DNA of 64,000 bases from Streptomyces sp. CBMA291 (GTDB lineage Bacteria > Actinomycetota > Actinomycetes > Streptomycetales > Streptomycetaceae): positions 22,726 through 86,725 of the forward strand of contig NZ_MSJP01000047.1 in the NCBI RefSeq assembly GCF_014596525.1, read 5' to 3'. Shown here in pieces: positions 53,462-61,746 of this stretch (positions are counted from its first letter, which is position 1; each line of letters opens with the position of its first letter). Both the position numbers and the translations under genes were made by a program. A model generated the notes under the pieces. That model made no database searches, had not been told where the DNA came from, and saw only the letters and a list, made by a program, of their open reading frames with translations.

Positions 53462-54085
53462 CTAAGGCGACTCCGGTCGGGACGTGAAGGTCGGAGAGTT
53501 TGCGATTGTTGGTGGCCGAAGCTCATGCTGCTGCCCTTGGCCGAACCAGTAGCCGATGATGGCCCCAGCGATCCCAGTGACCGGGGTGACATAGAGGCTG
53601 AAGTCCTGCGCAGCAATACCAGCAATCATGGCGACCCAGGGGGAAGCGATGATCGCAAACACCACTGCAACCAACGCCCAGCCACGAACACCCTCCGCAC
53701 GTCGGACAAGCCCAGACTGCTCGAAGGCCAAATCTGCCCGGTGCTTCCGGTCTGCCAGCTCCACCTCCCAGCGCCGCTCGATCTCACGAAGACGAACCTC
53801 GGCGTCGAACTCCTCGGGAGTCTCTGGGCGCTTACCCAGGTGGAACGCCGGCTGACTGTACTCAGCCGCGAGCCGTCGTTTCTCTTCCGTAAGATCGGAA
53901 ACCTGTTGAGAGAGACTCTCCACTTCGGCACGCTGCGTACTCCACATGCGCATTGACGTTGCGTCGCTCTTGACCAGCAATCGGTACTCAGTGATCCAGT
54001 CCTGCTCGGTTTCAGGCATCCGCCCCATTTGCCACAAATGCGTGACCCCATCGAGCTCGAACCCCTCTGGACCCATTTCTGACAC
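53462..54085 (-). CDS. Coiled-coil protein with two C-terminal transmembrane helices
   Basis: 207 residues from GTG at 54085, which has GGAGGGGGAGG upstream; longer frames exist to 54226. The N-terminal half is a predicted coiled coil (AEVESLSQQVSDLTEEKRRL; RLREIERRWEVELADRKHRA). Two helices (GWALVAVVFAIIASPWVAMI and LYVTPVTGIAGAIIGYWFGQ) follow. The cytoplasmic coiled coil plus two-helix hairpin resembles membrane effectors of conflict systems and also unrelated small membrane proteins, so function is open. First gene inside att B. Confidence 0.7.
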   Translation of the reverse strand: MSEMGPEGFELDGVTHLWQMGRMPETEQDWITEYRLLVKSDATSMRMWSTQRAEVESLSQQVSDLTEEKRRLAAEYSQPAFHLGKRPETPEEFDAEVRLREIERRWEVELADRKHRADLAFEQSGLVRRAEGVRGWALVAVVFAIIASPWVAMIAGIAAQDFSLYVTPVTGIAGAIIGYWFGQGQQHELRPPTIANSPTFTSRPESP

Positions 54086-54307
54086 GCGCCTCCCCCTCCT
54101 CTGGCATGCACCGCCCGTACCGTACAAGCGCGAGGAGGGCCCCTGGCGGAGAATGCACCAAGGACCGCCTTGCCCCGCGTCACGGGCCAAGCAGCGAGGC
54201 AGGTGGGGCATCAGCCTATTCGTCACTGTGACGTGAATTTGCCCGAATCTGGCTGTAGTTCAGCCCTGCTCTGCCATGCTGAAGGCCGATCGAGAGGGGC
54301 CGCAGAA

Positions 54308-54841
54308 ATGCAGTGGAAGATCCACGGGGAACGTCCGATCTACGAGAACCCATGGGTGAACCTATGGCTCACCGATGTCGAGACGCCGGACGGGCACCGC
54401 TGGGAACACCACGTCGTCAAGCTCCGCCACCTGGCCGTGGCCGCTGTCCTCAACGACCGCCAGGAGGTCCTGATGATGTGGCGCCACCGCTTCATCACGG
54501 ACGCGTGGGCGTGGGAGCTTCCTATGGGCCTCGTGGAAGCGGACGAGACCCCCGGCGAGGCTGCCGCCCGGGAAGTCCTCGAAGAGACCGGCTGGCGTCC
54601 GGGCCCGATGAAGCCGCTGATCTACGCCGAACCGGCGAACGGCATCACGGACTCCCAGCACCACCTTTTCCGCGCCGACGGCGCCACGTACGACGGGCCG
54701 CCGACCGAGAAGAACGAGTCGGACCGAATCGAGTGGATTCCCCTGGCGAATATCCGGGGCATGATCGACCGCCGCGAGATCGTCAGCAGCGGCTCCCTCG
54801 TCGGCCTGCTCTACGTCCTGATGGACGAAGGGGTCCGCTGA
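54308..54841 (+). CDS. NUDIX hydrolase
   Basis: 177 residues, ATG at 54308. Complete Nudix box GLVEADETPGEAAAREVLEETGW (G-x5-E-x7-REVLEETGW). The N-terminal strand HVVKLRHLAVAAVLNDRQEV and C-terminal QHHLFRADGATYDGPPTEKN fit ADP-sugar/ADP-ribose pyrophosphatase-like members. It would hydrolyse a nucleoside diphosphate derivative to a phosphate. The 3' end overlaps the convergent regulator gene by 31 bases, showing tight packing. A truncated paralogue lies at 52999. Confidence 0.9.
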   Translation: MQWKIHGERPIYENPWVNLWLTDVETPDGHRWEHHVVKLRHLAVAAVLNDRQEVLMMWRHRFITDAWAWELPMGLVEADETPGEAAAREVLEETGWRPGPMKPLIYAEPANGITDSQHHLFRADGATYDGPPTEKNESDRIEWIPLANIRGMIDRREIVSSGSLVGLLYVLMDEGVR

Positions 54842-56169
54842 CCCTGCGGCGGAAGCACCGCTCGTAGGCGTGCCTCGAAGGCGACTGCGGCCGGCACCTC
54901 GCGATACGGCGCAAGCTGCTCGTAGAACTCGCGAAGGTGCCCGGTCACCCGCTCGGACGACACAGCCGCGGCGGGCACCAGTGCCTCGATCGCCGTGTGG
55001 CACGCCTGGTCGAGCTTGCCCCGCTGGAGCTGCGTACGGGCCAACCAGAAGGCATGGAACGCCCTACCGCGCTGGTTCGCGGGGTCCTCCCGCTCCAGTG
55101 CGTCCGCGATCAACGGTTCGGCAATCGCCGCCTCGCCGAGACGGCCGTGCGCGATGCCGGTGTCCACGATGAGCTTCGGCTCGTCGAAGTACGACACCCA
55201 TGCCGGGTCCGGGTCGTCCGCCTTGATCCGGTCGTACTGACTGTGCGCCTCGGAGATCGCGGTGTGGGTCGCTGTCCGGTCGCCCAAGGTCGCGTGCGCG
55301 AACGCCTCACGCATGGCCAGCATGGCCCGAACTCTCGGCGTCGTGCCGATGGCCGCTCGGGCCTGGTCTTGGGCAGCAGACACCAGCGCAAGCGCGTCAG
55401 CCGGCTTGTCCTGGTAGGTCGCTTGCAGGCTCATGCACGCCAGCACGTTGGCCATGAACGGGTGGTCGTCAATCTCCCTGGCCAGTTGCAGAGACTCCGA
55501 GAAGTACGCGCGGGCCTGGTGGTACTGCCGGGCGTCGAAGTATGTCCACCCGGTCATCCGCGCCAGCTCCGCCGCGATGCCGTACAGGCCGTGCTGGATC
55601 GGCGTCGGTCGTTGGTCCTTCAGTAGCCCCTCGACGTATCGCAGCTGGCCGACGACGGCGGGCCGAAGCGTCTCGCCCCCGTGTTCGTCGTCGCGGCGCC
55701 AGTAGTCCTCGATCGAAGAACGCAGGGCATGCAGTGTGGATGGGCTCGGGTTGGTCCCGGCCGCCAGGGCCAGGATGCTGTCCACCTCCACGCCCGGTAA
55801 GGCTCTGAGGGGCTTCGGCACAGCGGGTAGGTGATCGAGCGCCGGTCTCTCCCGCTCGGGCACGGCCAAGACGGCTGGCGTCTCCCACGTACGACGGGCA
55901 AGCCCGAGCATGTGCCCCGGGATGCGCAACCCATCGGCGATCCGCTCGATCACATCCATGTGGACGAGCTGCCGCCGTCCCGCGATCACTTCTCCCACCC
56001 GGCTCGGCGTCAGCTCACACTGCCTCGCGATCATCGACGGGTAGATGCCCGCGCGCATCTTCACCAGCCGGAAGACCCTCGCGAAGTCTCGGAGACGGCA
56101 CGCCTCGATCATCTCGGGCTCGGTGAGCAAGCTCGCTGGGAGTTCCTTCGTGCGACGTGGCTCGGGCAT
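54811..56169 (-). CDS. HTH (XRE-like) regulator with TPR-like C-terminus, contains a TTA codon
   Basis: 452 residues from ATG at 56169. N-terminal HTH, about residues 34-82: LVKMRAGIYPSMIARQCELT, then PSRVGEVIAGRRQLVHMDVI. The long helical C-terminus (about residues 125-440) has TPR-like pairs: ARQYHQARAYFSESLQLARE, DKPADALALVSAAQDQARAA, GRAFHAFWLARTQLQRGKLD. This type in Streptomyces often controls adjacent small-peptide or specialised-metabolite genes. Leu124 is coded by TTA (55798-55800), so translation may depend on bldA. It is divergent from the small genes at 56293 and onward, with a perfect palindrome between them. Confidence 0.87.
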   Translation of the reverse strand: MPEPRRTKELPASLLTEPEMIEACRLRDFARVFRLVKMRAGIYPSMIARQCELTPSRVGEVIAGRRQLVHMDVIERIADGLRIPGHMLGLARRTWETPAVLAVPERERPALDHLPAVPKPLRALPGVEVDSILALAAGTNPSPSTLHALRSSIEDYWRRDDEHGGETLRPAVVGQLRYVEGLLKDQRPTPIQHGLYGIAAELARMTGWTYFDARQYHQARAYFSESLQLAREIDDHPFMANVLACMSLQATYQDKPADALALVSAAQDQARAAIGTTPRVRAMLAMREAFAHATLGDRTATHTAISEAHSQYDRIKADDPDPAWVSYFDEPKLIVDTGIAHGRLGEAAIAEPLIADALEREDPANQRGRAFHAFWLARTQLQRGKLDQACHTAIEALVPAAAVSSERVTGHLREFYEQLAPYREVPAAVAFEARLRAVLPPQGQRTPSSIRT

Positions 56170-56227
56170 CGGGACACGCTCCGGAGGAGGACTACGGATC
56201 GCTTCAGGGTCTCAACCGAACGTGATG

Positions 56228-56244
56228 TTACCCAAGTTGGGTAA
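56228..56244. promoter_or_regulatory. Perfect palindrome TTACCCAAGTTGGGTAA, likely operator
   Basis: TTACCCAA-G-TTGGGTAA lies in the 123-base divergent region, 59 bases from the regulator start and 49 bases from the gene at 56293. It is AT-richer than its surroundings and stands where a divergent promoter operator would be; the HTH-TPR protein is the obvious binder. Confidence 0.7.
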
Positions 56245-56292
56245 TCCGCTGGACCTTTCTGGCCATGCCCCCCGCTGACGATCCTTCTGCAC

Positions 56293-56592
56293 ATGGCGAA
56301 GCGACACAGGACGACCGCCTTGGAGACACGCGGTGGCACTCCTGACTCAGAGCGACCGACCCATGGGGAGACCCCGGACCTGGGCGCCGAACCCCGTGTC
56401 TTGATGAGCCTCCGGGTCTCGCGGGATTCGGGCCGGACGTGGATGCGGAGCACGCGGGTTCTGGAGGGGGAGCCGTTCGACATCCTCTCCGACCCCGGCC
56501 GCTATCCCCCGTGCGAGTGCCCTCGCTGTGGCGGTCCGTCCTCGTCGGCCCGCACCCTTCGGCCGGCATCCATCACGCCGGGAGCGGCGTAG
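56293..56592 (+). CDS. Small protein with CxCxxC motif
   Basis: 99 residues. Low-complexity N-terminus, then VLMSLRVSRDSGRTWMRSTR, VLEGEPFDILSDPGRYPPCE and CPRCGG. The CECPRC arrangement could bind a metal. Divergent from the HTH-TPR regulator across a palindrome, so probably its target. I do not recognise a family with confidence; codon bias supports a real gene. Confidence 0.6.
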   Translation: MAKRHRTTALETRGGTPDSERPTHGETPDLGAEPRVLMSLRVSRDSGRTWMRSTRVLEGEPFDILSDPGRYPPCECPRCGGPSSSARTLRPASITPGAA

Positions 56593-56605
56593 TGACCGCC
56601 TGCCG

Positions 56606-56749
56606 ATGGTGACCCCCTTACAGCGGGATTCCCGGGTACGTAGCCGATCACCGTGGGGCTGGCGCCAACAGTTCGCCGTGCTCCTCTACGCCGCTGCCGT
56701 CACCGTCCTGGTGGTCACCCTGGCCATCGCCGGTGATCCCGGCCGCTGA
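56606..56749 (+). CDS. Small single-pass membrane peptide
   Basis: 47 residues from ATG at 56606, 13 bases after the preceding stop. Basic N-terminus (RDSRVRSRSPWGWRQ), then one helix FAVLLYAAAVTVLVVTLAIA and a short tail. The ribosome binding site is weak; the gene is supported mainly by the clean topology and spacing. Confidence 0.45.
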   Translation: MVTPLQRDSRVRSRSPWGWRQQFAVLLYAAAVTVLVVTLAIAGDPGR

Positions 56750-56911
56750 CCGGCAACCGGCTTCCGCTCCGAGTCCCGCACTCGCTCGACTCGTGGCCTC
56801 GCGCCACCCCTGTCTCCCCACCGGCCCGGAATCAATGGGCTGGTGAGGCACGCCCCATCGGGGCTGGGCCGGCACCCGTCGGCCCTGAACTTCCAGGAAA
56901 TGGAGACACAC

Positions 56912-57067
56912 ATGGCAGCACAGAAGGAAGACCTGCTGATCGGCGTCGAGAGCCTGATCAGGGTCCAGGACCGCTTCACCGCCGCGGCGGCCGAGTCCGA
57001 CTCCACCGGTACCTCGGCGGGCGACGACGGCGAGAACCGCGACGGCCTGAACCTCCCGCAGGAGTAG
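56912..57067 (+). CDS. 51-residue peptide, candidate precursor for the downstream modifying enzymes
   Basis: ATG at 56912, GGAG about 8 bases upstream. The N-terminal half is a likely amphipathic helix (KEDLLIGVESLIRVQDRF) and the C-terminal half is Ser/Thr/Asp/Gly/Asn-rich (AAAAESDSTGTSAGDDGE, then NRDGLNLPQE). There are no Cys residues. A leader-like helix followed by a polar core is the layout of ribosomally made, modified peptides. It directly precedes an oxygenase and a reductase, separated by a GC-rich hairpin that would favour excess of the peptide transcript. No known RiPP class fits; role inferred. Confidence 0.65.
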   Translation: MAAQKEDLLIGVESLIRVQDRFTAAAAESDSTGTSAGDDGENRDGLNLPQE

Positions 57068-57085
57068 TACCCACCCGCACCAACC

Positions 57086-57113
57086 GGGGGCCCGCCATCC
57101 ACGACGGGCCCCC
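57086..57113 (+). terminator. Intercistronic hairpin between peptide and oxygenase genes
   Basis: GGGGGCCCG / CGGGCCCCC 9-bp stem with a 10-base loop. Partial termination here would raise peptide over enzyme expression. Confidence 0.55.
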
Positions 57114-57149
57114 GGGCCCGCACGCCCATGACGCCGACCGGAGGAACAC

Positions 57150-58361
57150 GTGGACCACCACTTCGTCACCGCGCTGGAAAAGGCCCTCGGCTGGAACGGG
57201 CCCGGTGAACTCGGAGCCGGTTTCGCCCGAGGAGCGATCAAGGACCTTGATCTGCTCGATCGCCTGCTGAACCCCAGGAAGCTGCTCGACCTGGTGATGC
57301 GTCGCAGCGTCACCACGCCCCAGTTCCGCATCTTCCAGGACGGGGCCGAACTGCACCCCGGCCGCTACATCCAGCCCTCCGTCACCCGGCGGGGACAGGC
57401 CATCCCCATGGCCGACATGCGCCGCGTCGGCGGACTGATGCGCGAGGGCTGCACCATGGTCCTGGACGAGGTCGACTTCTTCGACCCGGCCATGGAAGCC
57501 ACCTGCCGCGCTCTCCAGTGGTGGGTCCGCGAGCTGGTGCAGGTGAACGCCTACCTGACCACCCAGGACGCCAGTGGCTTCAAGCTCCACTGGGACGACC
57601 ACGACACCCTGATCGTCCAGCTCGCCGGCCGAAAGAGCTGGGAAGTCCGCGGCACCTCGCGCAAGGTTCCGATGTACCGCGACTCCGCCCCCAACGCCGA
57701 GCCCAGCGAGGAAATCGTCTGGCAGGGCGTCATGGAGCCCGGCGACGTGATGCACATCCCGCGCGGCTTCTGGCACCAGGCCACCCGCGACGACCAAGGC
57801 GACGGCTACAGCCTCCACGCCACCTTCGGCATCGTGAAGCGCGTCGGCGTGAACTGGCTGGCCTGGCTCGCCGACCAGGCCCGCACGCAGGAGCTGTTCC
57901 GGTACGACCTGGGTCGTTGGAACGCCCCCGGCCAGTGGGAGGGACAGCAGCGGCTCCTGACCGACGCCGTCGCCGAGCTGGCTACGAAGCTGACTCCGCA
58001 GGACTTCTTCGATGCCCGCGAGCGGGAACGCCTGGCCGCCCGGCACGTCCCGGCCACCGGCCTGTTCGGCAAGCCCACGGCCGTCGTGTGCGTCACCGAC
58101 TTCGAGCCCGTGATCGAGCAGCATCACGACACCGTGGACGTGCTCGCTGCGGGCAGGAAGCTCACGTTCGCCGGTAAGGCGTACCCCGCCCTGGCCCTCC
58201 TGCTGAGCGGCCACCCCGTCGACATCGCCGACGCCGCCGAGAAGACCGGCGTAGACGTGGATCAGCTCGCCGAGATCCTGCTGAAGGAGGAACTGTGCAC
58301 GGAGCTGACCCCCGCCTTGTCCTCGGCCTACACCGGTCTCGTCACCACCGCGACATCCTGA
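57150..58361 (+). CDS. JmjC/cupin_4 2-oxoglutarate Fe(II) oxygenase, ribosomal-oxygenase (ROX) type
   Basis: 403 residues, GTG with GGAGGAA upstream. The iron triad is complete: H147-x-D149 in GFKLHWDDHDTLIVQLAG and H209 in HIPRGFWHQATRDD; K162 in LAGRKSWEV matches the 2-oxoglutarate side. The HWDDHD...QLxGRKxW stretch is the hallmark of MINA53/NO66/YcfD-type protein hydroxylases. After the JmjC part come a helical dimerisation region and a winged-helix-like C-terminus (YPALALLLSGHPVDIADAAE), so the full ROX architecture is present. Expected to hydroxylate a peptide or protein side chain; the small peptide just upstream is the natural candidate. Confidence 0.88.
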   Translation: MDHHFVTALEKALGWNGPGELGAGFARGAIKDLDLLDRLLNPRKLLDLVMRRSVTTPQFRIFQDGAELHPGRYIQPSVTRRGQAIPMADMRRVGGLMREGCTMVLDEVDFFDPAMEATCRALQWWVRELVQVNAYLTTQDASGFKLHWDDHDTLIVQLAGRKSWEVRGTSRKVPMYRDSAPNAEPSEEIVWQGVMEPGDVMHIPRGFWHQATRDDQGDGYSLHATFGIVKRVGVNWLAWLADQARTQELFRYDLGRWNAPGQWEGQQRLLTDAVAELATKLTPQDFFDARERERLAARHVPATGLFGKPTAVVCVTDFEPVIEQHHDTVDVLAAGRKLTFAGKAYPALALLLSGHPVDIADAAEKTGVDVDQLAEILLKEELCTELTPALSSAYTGLVTTATS

Positions 58362-59140
58362 CGGCCGCACTCGACCTCGGCGTCACCGCCCTGGACACTG
58401 CGGCTCCCTACCTCGGCTTCCGCTCACACGCGGTATTGGCGGAGACGGCCGCCGATCTACTGCCGAGGTTCACCCTCTCCACGAAGGTCGGCTTCTTCCC
58501 GAGCGCCGGAGGCGCTGAGCACTCCCTCGATCCGGTCCGGCTGCGACTGGCCGTCGAGCGGGCGGCCAAGGAACTCGGCAGGGAACCTGACACCGTGTTC
58601 CTCCACAACCCCGAACGGAGCCTTGCGGGCCTATCTCCTGCCGATGGCCACGCCCTCCTCGGCAATGCCTGCACCGCCCTGGCCGACGCCGCCCGCGACG
58701 GTCTGTGCCGCGCTTGGGGTGTGGCCTCCTGGGATACGCAGTCGCTCGGCATGGTCCGCGTGGAGGACCTCCCGGCTCCGGACATCCTCATGGTCCGGGC
58801 CGGTCTCCTCGTGGGCATCGACCTCCTCGATGCCACTACCGTGCTGCGCACCGCCTGGGAGGCGGGCGAGACCTGGGGCATGAGCCCCTTCGGTGGTGGC
58901 CACAGGCAGGTGTGGGAGGACTTCGACCCGCGCCCGTTCCTCCGACCGCCCCACGATGGTTTGTCCCGCGTGCAGGCGGCGTTCCGGACCGCATTCCACC
59001 TGCCCAGCGCCTCTGCGGTGGCGGTCGGCACTGACGACCCTGGACACCTGGTCCAGTTGGTCCAGGCCCTGGGCGCGGAGGTGGACACCGCCACCGTCAG
59101 TCAGTACCTACGCGCCCTCCACGGGCTCCGTCAGAGCTGA
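58295..59140 (+). CDS. Aldo/keto reductase, overlapping the oxygenase gene
   Basis: 281 residues, GTG at 58295, overlapping the oxygenase frame by 67 bases, which implies coupled expression. The catalytic tetrad is visible: D34 and Y39 in TALDTAAPYLGF, K64 in LSTKVGFF, H104 in DTVFLHNPE. NADPH region near the C-terminus: AFHLPSASAVAVGTDDPGHL. It would reduce or oxidise a carbonyl/hydroxyl, plausibly one introduced by the oxygenase. The C-terminus overlaps the convergent kinase gene by 10 bases. Confidence 0.85.
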   Translation: MHGADPRLVLGLHRSRHHRDILTAALDLGVTALDTAAPYLGFRSHAVLAETAADLLPRFTLSTKVGFFPSAGGAEHSLDPVRLRLAVERAAKELGREPDTVFLHNPERSLAGLSPADGHALLGNACTALADAARDGLCRAWGVASWDTQSLGMVRVEDLPAPDILMVRAGLLVGIDLLDATTVLRTAWEAGETWGMSPFGGGHRQVWEDFDPRPFLRPPHDGLSRVQAAFRTAFHLPSASAVAVGTDDPGHLVQLVQALGAEVDTATVSQYLRALHGLRQS

Positions 59141-59988
59141 AGCTCGGCCACCAGACGCTCGGCCTCCTTCCGGGCCGGCGCCAGCAGCGGATCCTCCTCG
59201 TACGCGTACGGTCCGACGATCTTCGACAGGAAGAACAGCGACATCAGCTTGCCGTCCCGACTCTCCAAGTCCGCACGCCGCTCCTGGCGGACGCGGTCAG
59301 CGAGTCCCGGGACGGCAAGCGCGTTGCCCCACAGCGTTGCGGCGTCCAGACCCCGGGGCGCCATGCCCCAGTCCTCCCAGTCGATGAGCGAGAACTCCGG
59401 TCCCATCACGTTGGCCCACGTCAGATCCGCATGAGCCGGCGCCCACCGCTCGATCCGCGTATCGGCCACCCCGGGGAAGATCGCCCCGAGGGTCTGGGTC
59501 ACCTGCTCCTGCGTGATCGTCACCGTGTCGGGCGTCGCGATCCGCGGTGTCTGCTGTGAGGCAAGCGCGTCCAGGGAGACGTTCAGTGCATCCCACCACT
59601 CGTCCGGCAGGCCCGGGTCTTCGAGCACCAGGGCGCCCTTGCCGACAGATGACGATGCGATCAGCTCCAGCTCATCCGCGCGCCACATCACCGGCTCGCC
59701 CGGCTCGCGCCACGCCAGGCCCTGGTACCACTCAGGCATCGCGACCCCTTGCAGCACGGCAGCGGCCTCGGTCCCGTTCCACCCTTGCGGGCCAATCCGC
59801 TCGAATCCCCGCCGCTCGATCCGCACCCACGTGCCCCGCCCCGTACGGCCTCCCAAGGAACGGCGCTTGCGTACGAGCGTCTGCCGATCCAGCCGCACGT
59901 GAAGGGCCTCTTCTACGCGCTCCAGCACGTCTTCCACCGGCTGACGGCGCAGATCCACCTGGGCAGCAACGGGCAGGGATCCATTCAT
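59131..59988 (-). CDS. APH/choline-kinase-fold phosphotransferase
   Basis: 285 residues from ATG at 59988 with GAGGAGG upstream. Catalytic loop H186-A-D188-L-T-W-A-N193 (Brenner motif HxDxxxxN) and D203 in SLIDWEDWGMAPRG are intact. The N-lobe (RTGRGTWVRIERRGFERIG) is short. Substrate could be a small molecule or the modified peptide; in some RiPP systems APH-fold kinases phosphorylate peptides before elimination. It converges on the reductase gene and is transcribed separately. Confidence 0.82.
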   Translation of the reverse strand: MNGSLPVAAQVDLRRQPVEDVLERVEEALHVRLDRQTLVRKRRSLGGRTGRGTWVRIERRGFERIGPQGWNGTEAAAVLQGVAMPEWYQGLAWREPGEPVMWRADELELIASSSVGKGALVLEDPGLPDEWWDALNVSLDALASQQTPRIATPDTVTITQEQVTQTLGAIFPGVADTRIERWAPAHADLTWANVMGPEFSLIDWEDWGMAPRGLDAATLWGNALAVPGLADRVRQERRADLESRDGKLMSLFFLSKIVGPYAYEEDPLLAPARKEAERLVAELQL

Positions 59989-60251
59989 CACGACCTCCTC
60001 GGCGAACGGATGACCGTAGCAGGAAGGGGCTCTGCAACACGATTGGTTCGTCAACTCAGAGCCCATCAACTTCCGTCTCTTCGTTGGCCGTTGCAAGGAC
60101 GGCCCCCGCCTCGCCCACGCCGGTGGTCGGAGCGGCTTTGGCCGGTGTCCTGTTCGGGTTGGGGTCGGGCATGTTCAGGGGGCCTTACGCTGTCCGGCAA
60201 CTCGGGCAGGCTTTGATCCTGCCCGGAATTTGATCGAGTGGCCCCCTGGAC

Positions 60252-61601
60252 TTGCCCGACGCGGGCCCCGGGCCGTTTGAGCTGCGGTGGCGGGTCGGCG
60301 CGCGGCCCCACTCCCGGAGCTTCAAACTCAAGCCGCAGGCGGACGGACGGCGGTCCGAACTGCTCGCGGCGCTGCGCAACCGCGAGCAGTTCGACGAGGA
60401 GACCGGCATCCCGGCCTCCGAGCTGGCAGAGCTGACCACGCCCACCTGGTACGAGCACGTCACCGCGTACGTGCTCATGAAGTGGCCGAAGGCGGCGGCC
60501 AAGCACCGCGCGAGCATCGCCGAGACGCTGGCCACCATCACGCCGGTGTTCGCGTCCAGCTCGCGAGGGGCCCCGAAGCCCCCCGTGCTGCGGAAGGCGC
60601 TCTACGGCTGGGCCTTCCGCGCGGTACGGGACGAGGAAGGCACCTTGCGGCTGCGGCACCAGGTCGAAGAGCCGCCGGCCGACGTCGCCGCCGCACTCGC
60701 CTGGATCGCCGAGCACACGTACAAGATGACAGAGGTCGCCCGATCGGACCGGCTGCGGACCGCCCTGGACGCCATCTCCGTGAAGCTCGACGGGAACCCC
60801 GCCGCCGACAACACGGTGAACCGCAAGCGCATGGTGCTGAGCAACGTGCTGCGGTACGCCGTAGAGCGAGCGATCCTGCCCGCGAACCCCCTGGGTGGGG
60901 TGGACTGGACGGCCCCGACGACGGACGACGAGGTCGACTTCCGGTACGTCCCCAACCCGAAGCAGGCCGCCTCCCTCATCGAGTCCGTGCGGCAGACCAG
61001 CGAGCGAGGAGAGCATCTGGCCGCGTTCTTCGGGTGCCTCTACTACGCCGCCATGCGCCCCTCGGAGATCGCGGCTCTGCGCGACGCGGACTGCACGCTG
61101 CCGGAGACCGGATGGGGCGAGCTGGTTCTCGCTGGCAGTCGCCCCGAGGTCGGCTCCGGCTGGACGGACGACGGGAAGTCGTACGACGAGCGGGGCCTGA
61201 AGCGGCGAGCGCGGAAGGCCACCCGTCCCGTGCCCATCCCCCCGGTCCTCACGGCGATGCTCCGCGAGCACAAGGAGCGGTATGGGGTGGCGGCCGACGG
61301 CACGCTGTTCCGGGCCGCCGAGGGGGGTCGCGTCAACTCCACGGAGTACTGCGCGATCTGGGACGCCGCCCGGCTCAAGGCACTCTCGGCGCGGGAGGCT
61401 GAGACACCCCTCGCGGACGTGCCGTACTCCCTCCGCCATGCCGGGGTGTCCCTCTGGATCAATTCCGGCGTGGACCCGGTGGAGGTCGCCCGGCGGGCCG
61501 GGCACAGTCTCACGGTCCTCTTCCGGTTCTACGCCAAGATCCTTCGGGGGCAGCAGGACAAGGCGAACGCCCTCATCGAGCAGGGACTCAACGGCGGCTG
61601 A
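60252..61601 (+). CDS. int: Tyrosine integrase (site-specific recombinase)
   Basis: About 449 residues. Active-site residues are present: R269 in CLYYAAMRPSEIAAL, Y392-S-L-R395 in PYSLRHAGVS (the usual HxxR box with Tyr), H418 in RRAGHSLTVLF and nucleophile Y427 in FRFYAKI. N-terminal SAM-like core-binding domain TWYEHVTAYVLMKWPKAAAK. The start is uncertain: TTG at 60252 is the first usual start after an in-frame stop at 60231. It lies 147 bases from the tRNA-Ser att site it presumably uses. A 7-bp inverted repeat (60204-60224) upstream may belong to its control region. Confidence 0.93.
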   Translation: MPDAGPGPFELRWRVGARPHSRSFKLKPQADGRRSELLAALRNREQFDEETGIPASELAELTTPTWYEHVTAYVLMKWPKAAAKHRASIAETLATITPVFASSSRGAPKPPVLRKALYGWAFRAVRDEEGTLRLRHQVEEPPADVAAALAWIAEHTYKMTEVARSDRLRTALDAISVKLDGNPAADNTVNRKRMVLSNVLRYAVERAILPANPLGGVDWTAPTTDDEVDFRYVPNPKQAASLIESVRQTSERGEHLAAFFGCLYYAAMRPSEIAALRDADCTLPETGWGELVLAGSRPEVGSGWTDDGKSYDERGLKRRARKATRPVPIPPVLTAMLREHKERYGVAADGTLFRAAEGGRVNSTEYCAIWDAARLKALSAREAETPLADVPYSLRHAGVSLWINSGVDPVEVARRAGHSLTVLFRFYAKILRGQQDKANALIEQGLNGG

Positions 61602-61687
61602 GCCCGCGATCCTGGCCCACACATGGCCCACACGTACTGGTCAGGACCGGGATACGGGCGATTCAGGGTGAGACAAGAGTGCACGCG

Positions 61688-61720
61688 GAGGGCGGGCCCT
61701 GTACCCCGGGGCCCGCCCTC
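61688..61720. terminator. Hairpin between integrase and tRNA-Ser(TGA)
   Basis: GAGGGCGGGCCC / GGGCCCGCCCTC 12-bp stem. It serves as the element-supplied terminator for the tRNA and for the convergent integrase gene. CTCTGACCTGC is directly repeated beside it (61719 and 61735). Confidence 0.75.
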
Positions 61721-61746
61721 TGACCTGCCAACTCTCTGACCTGCAA

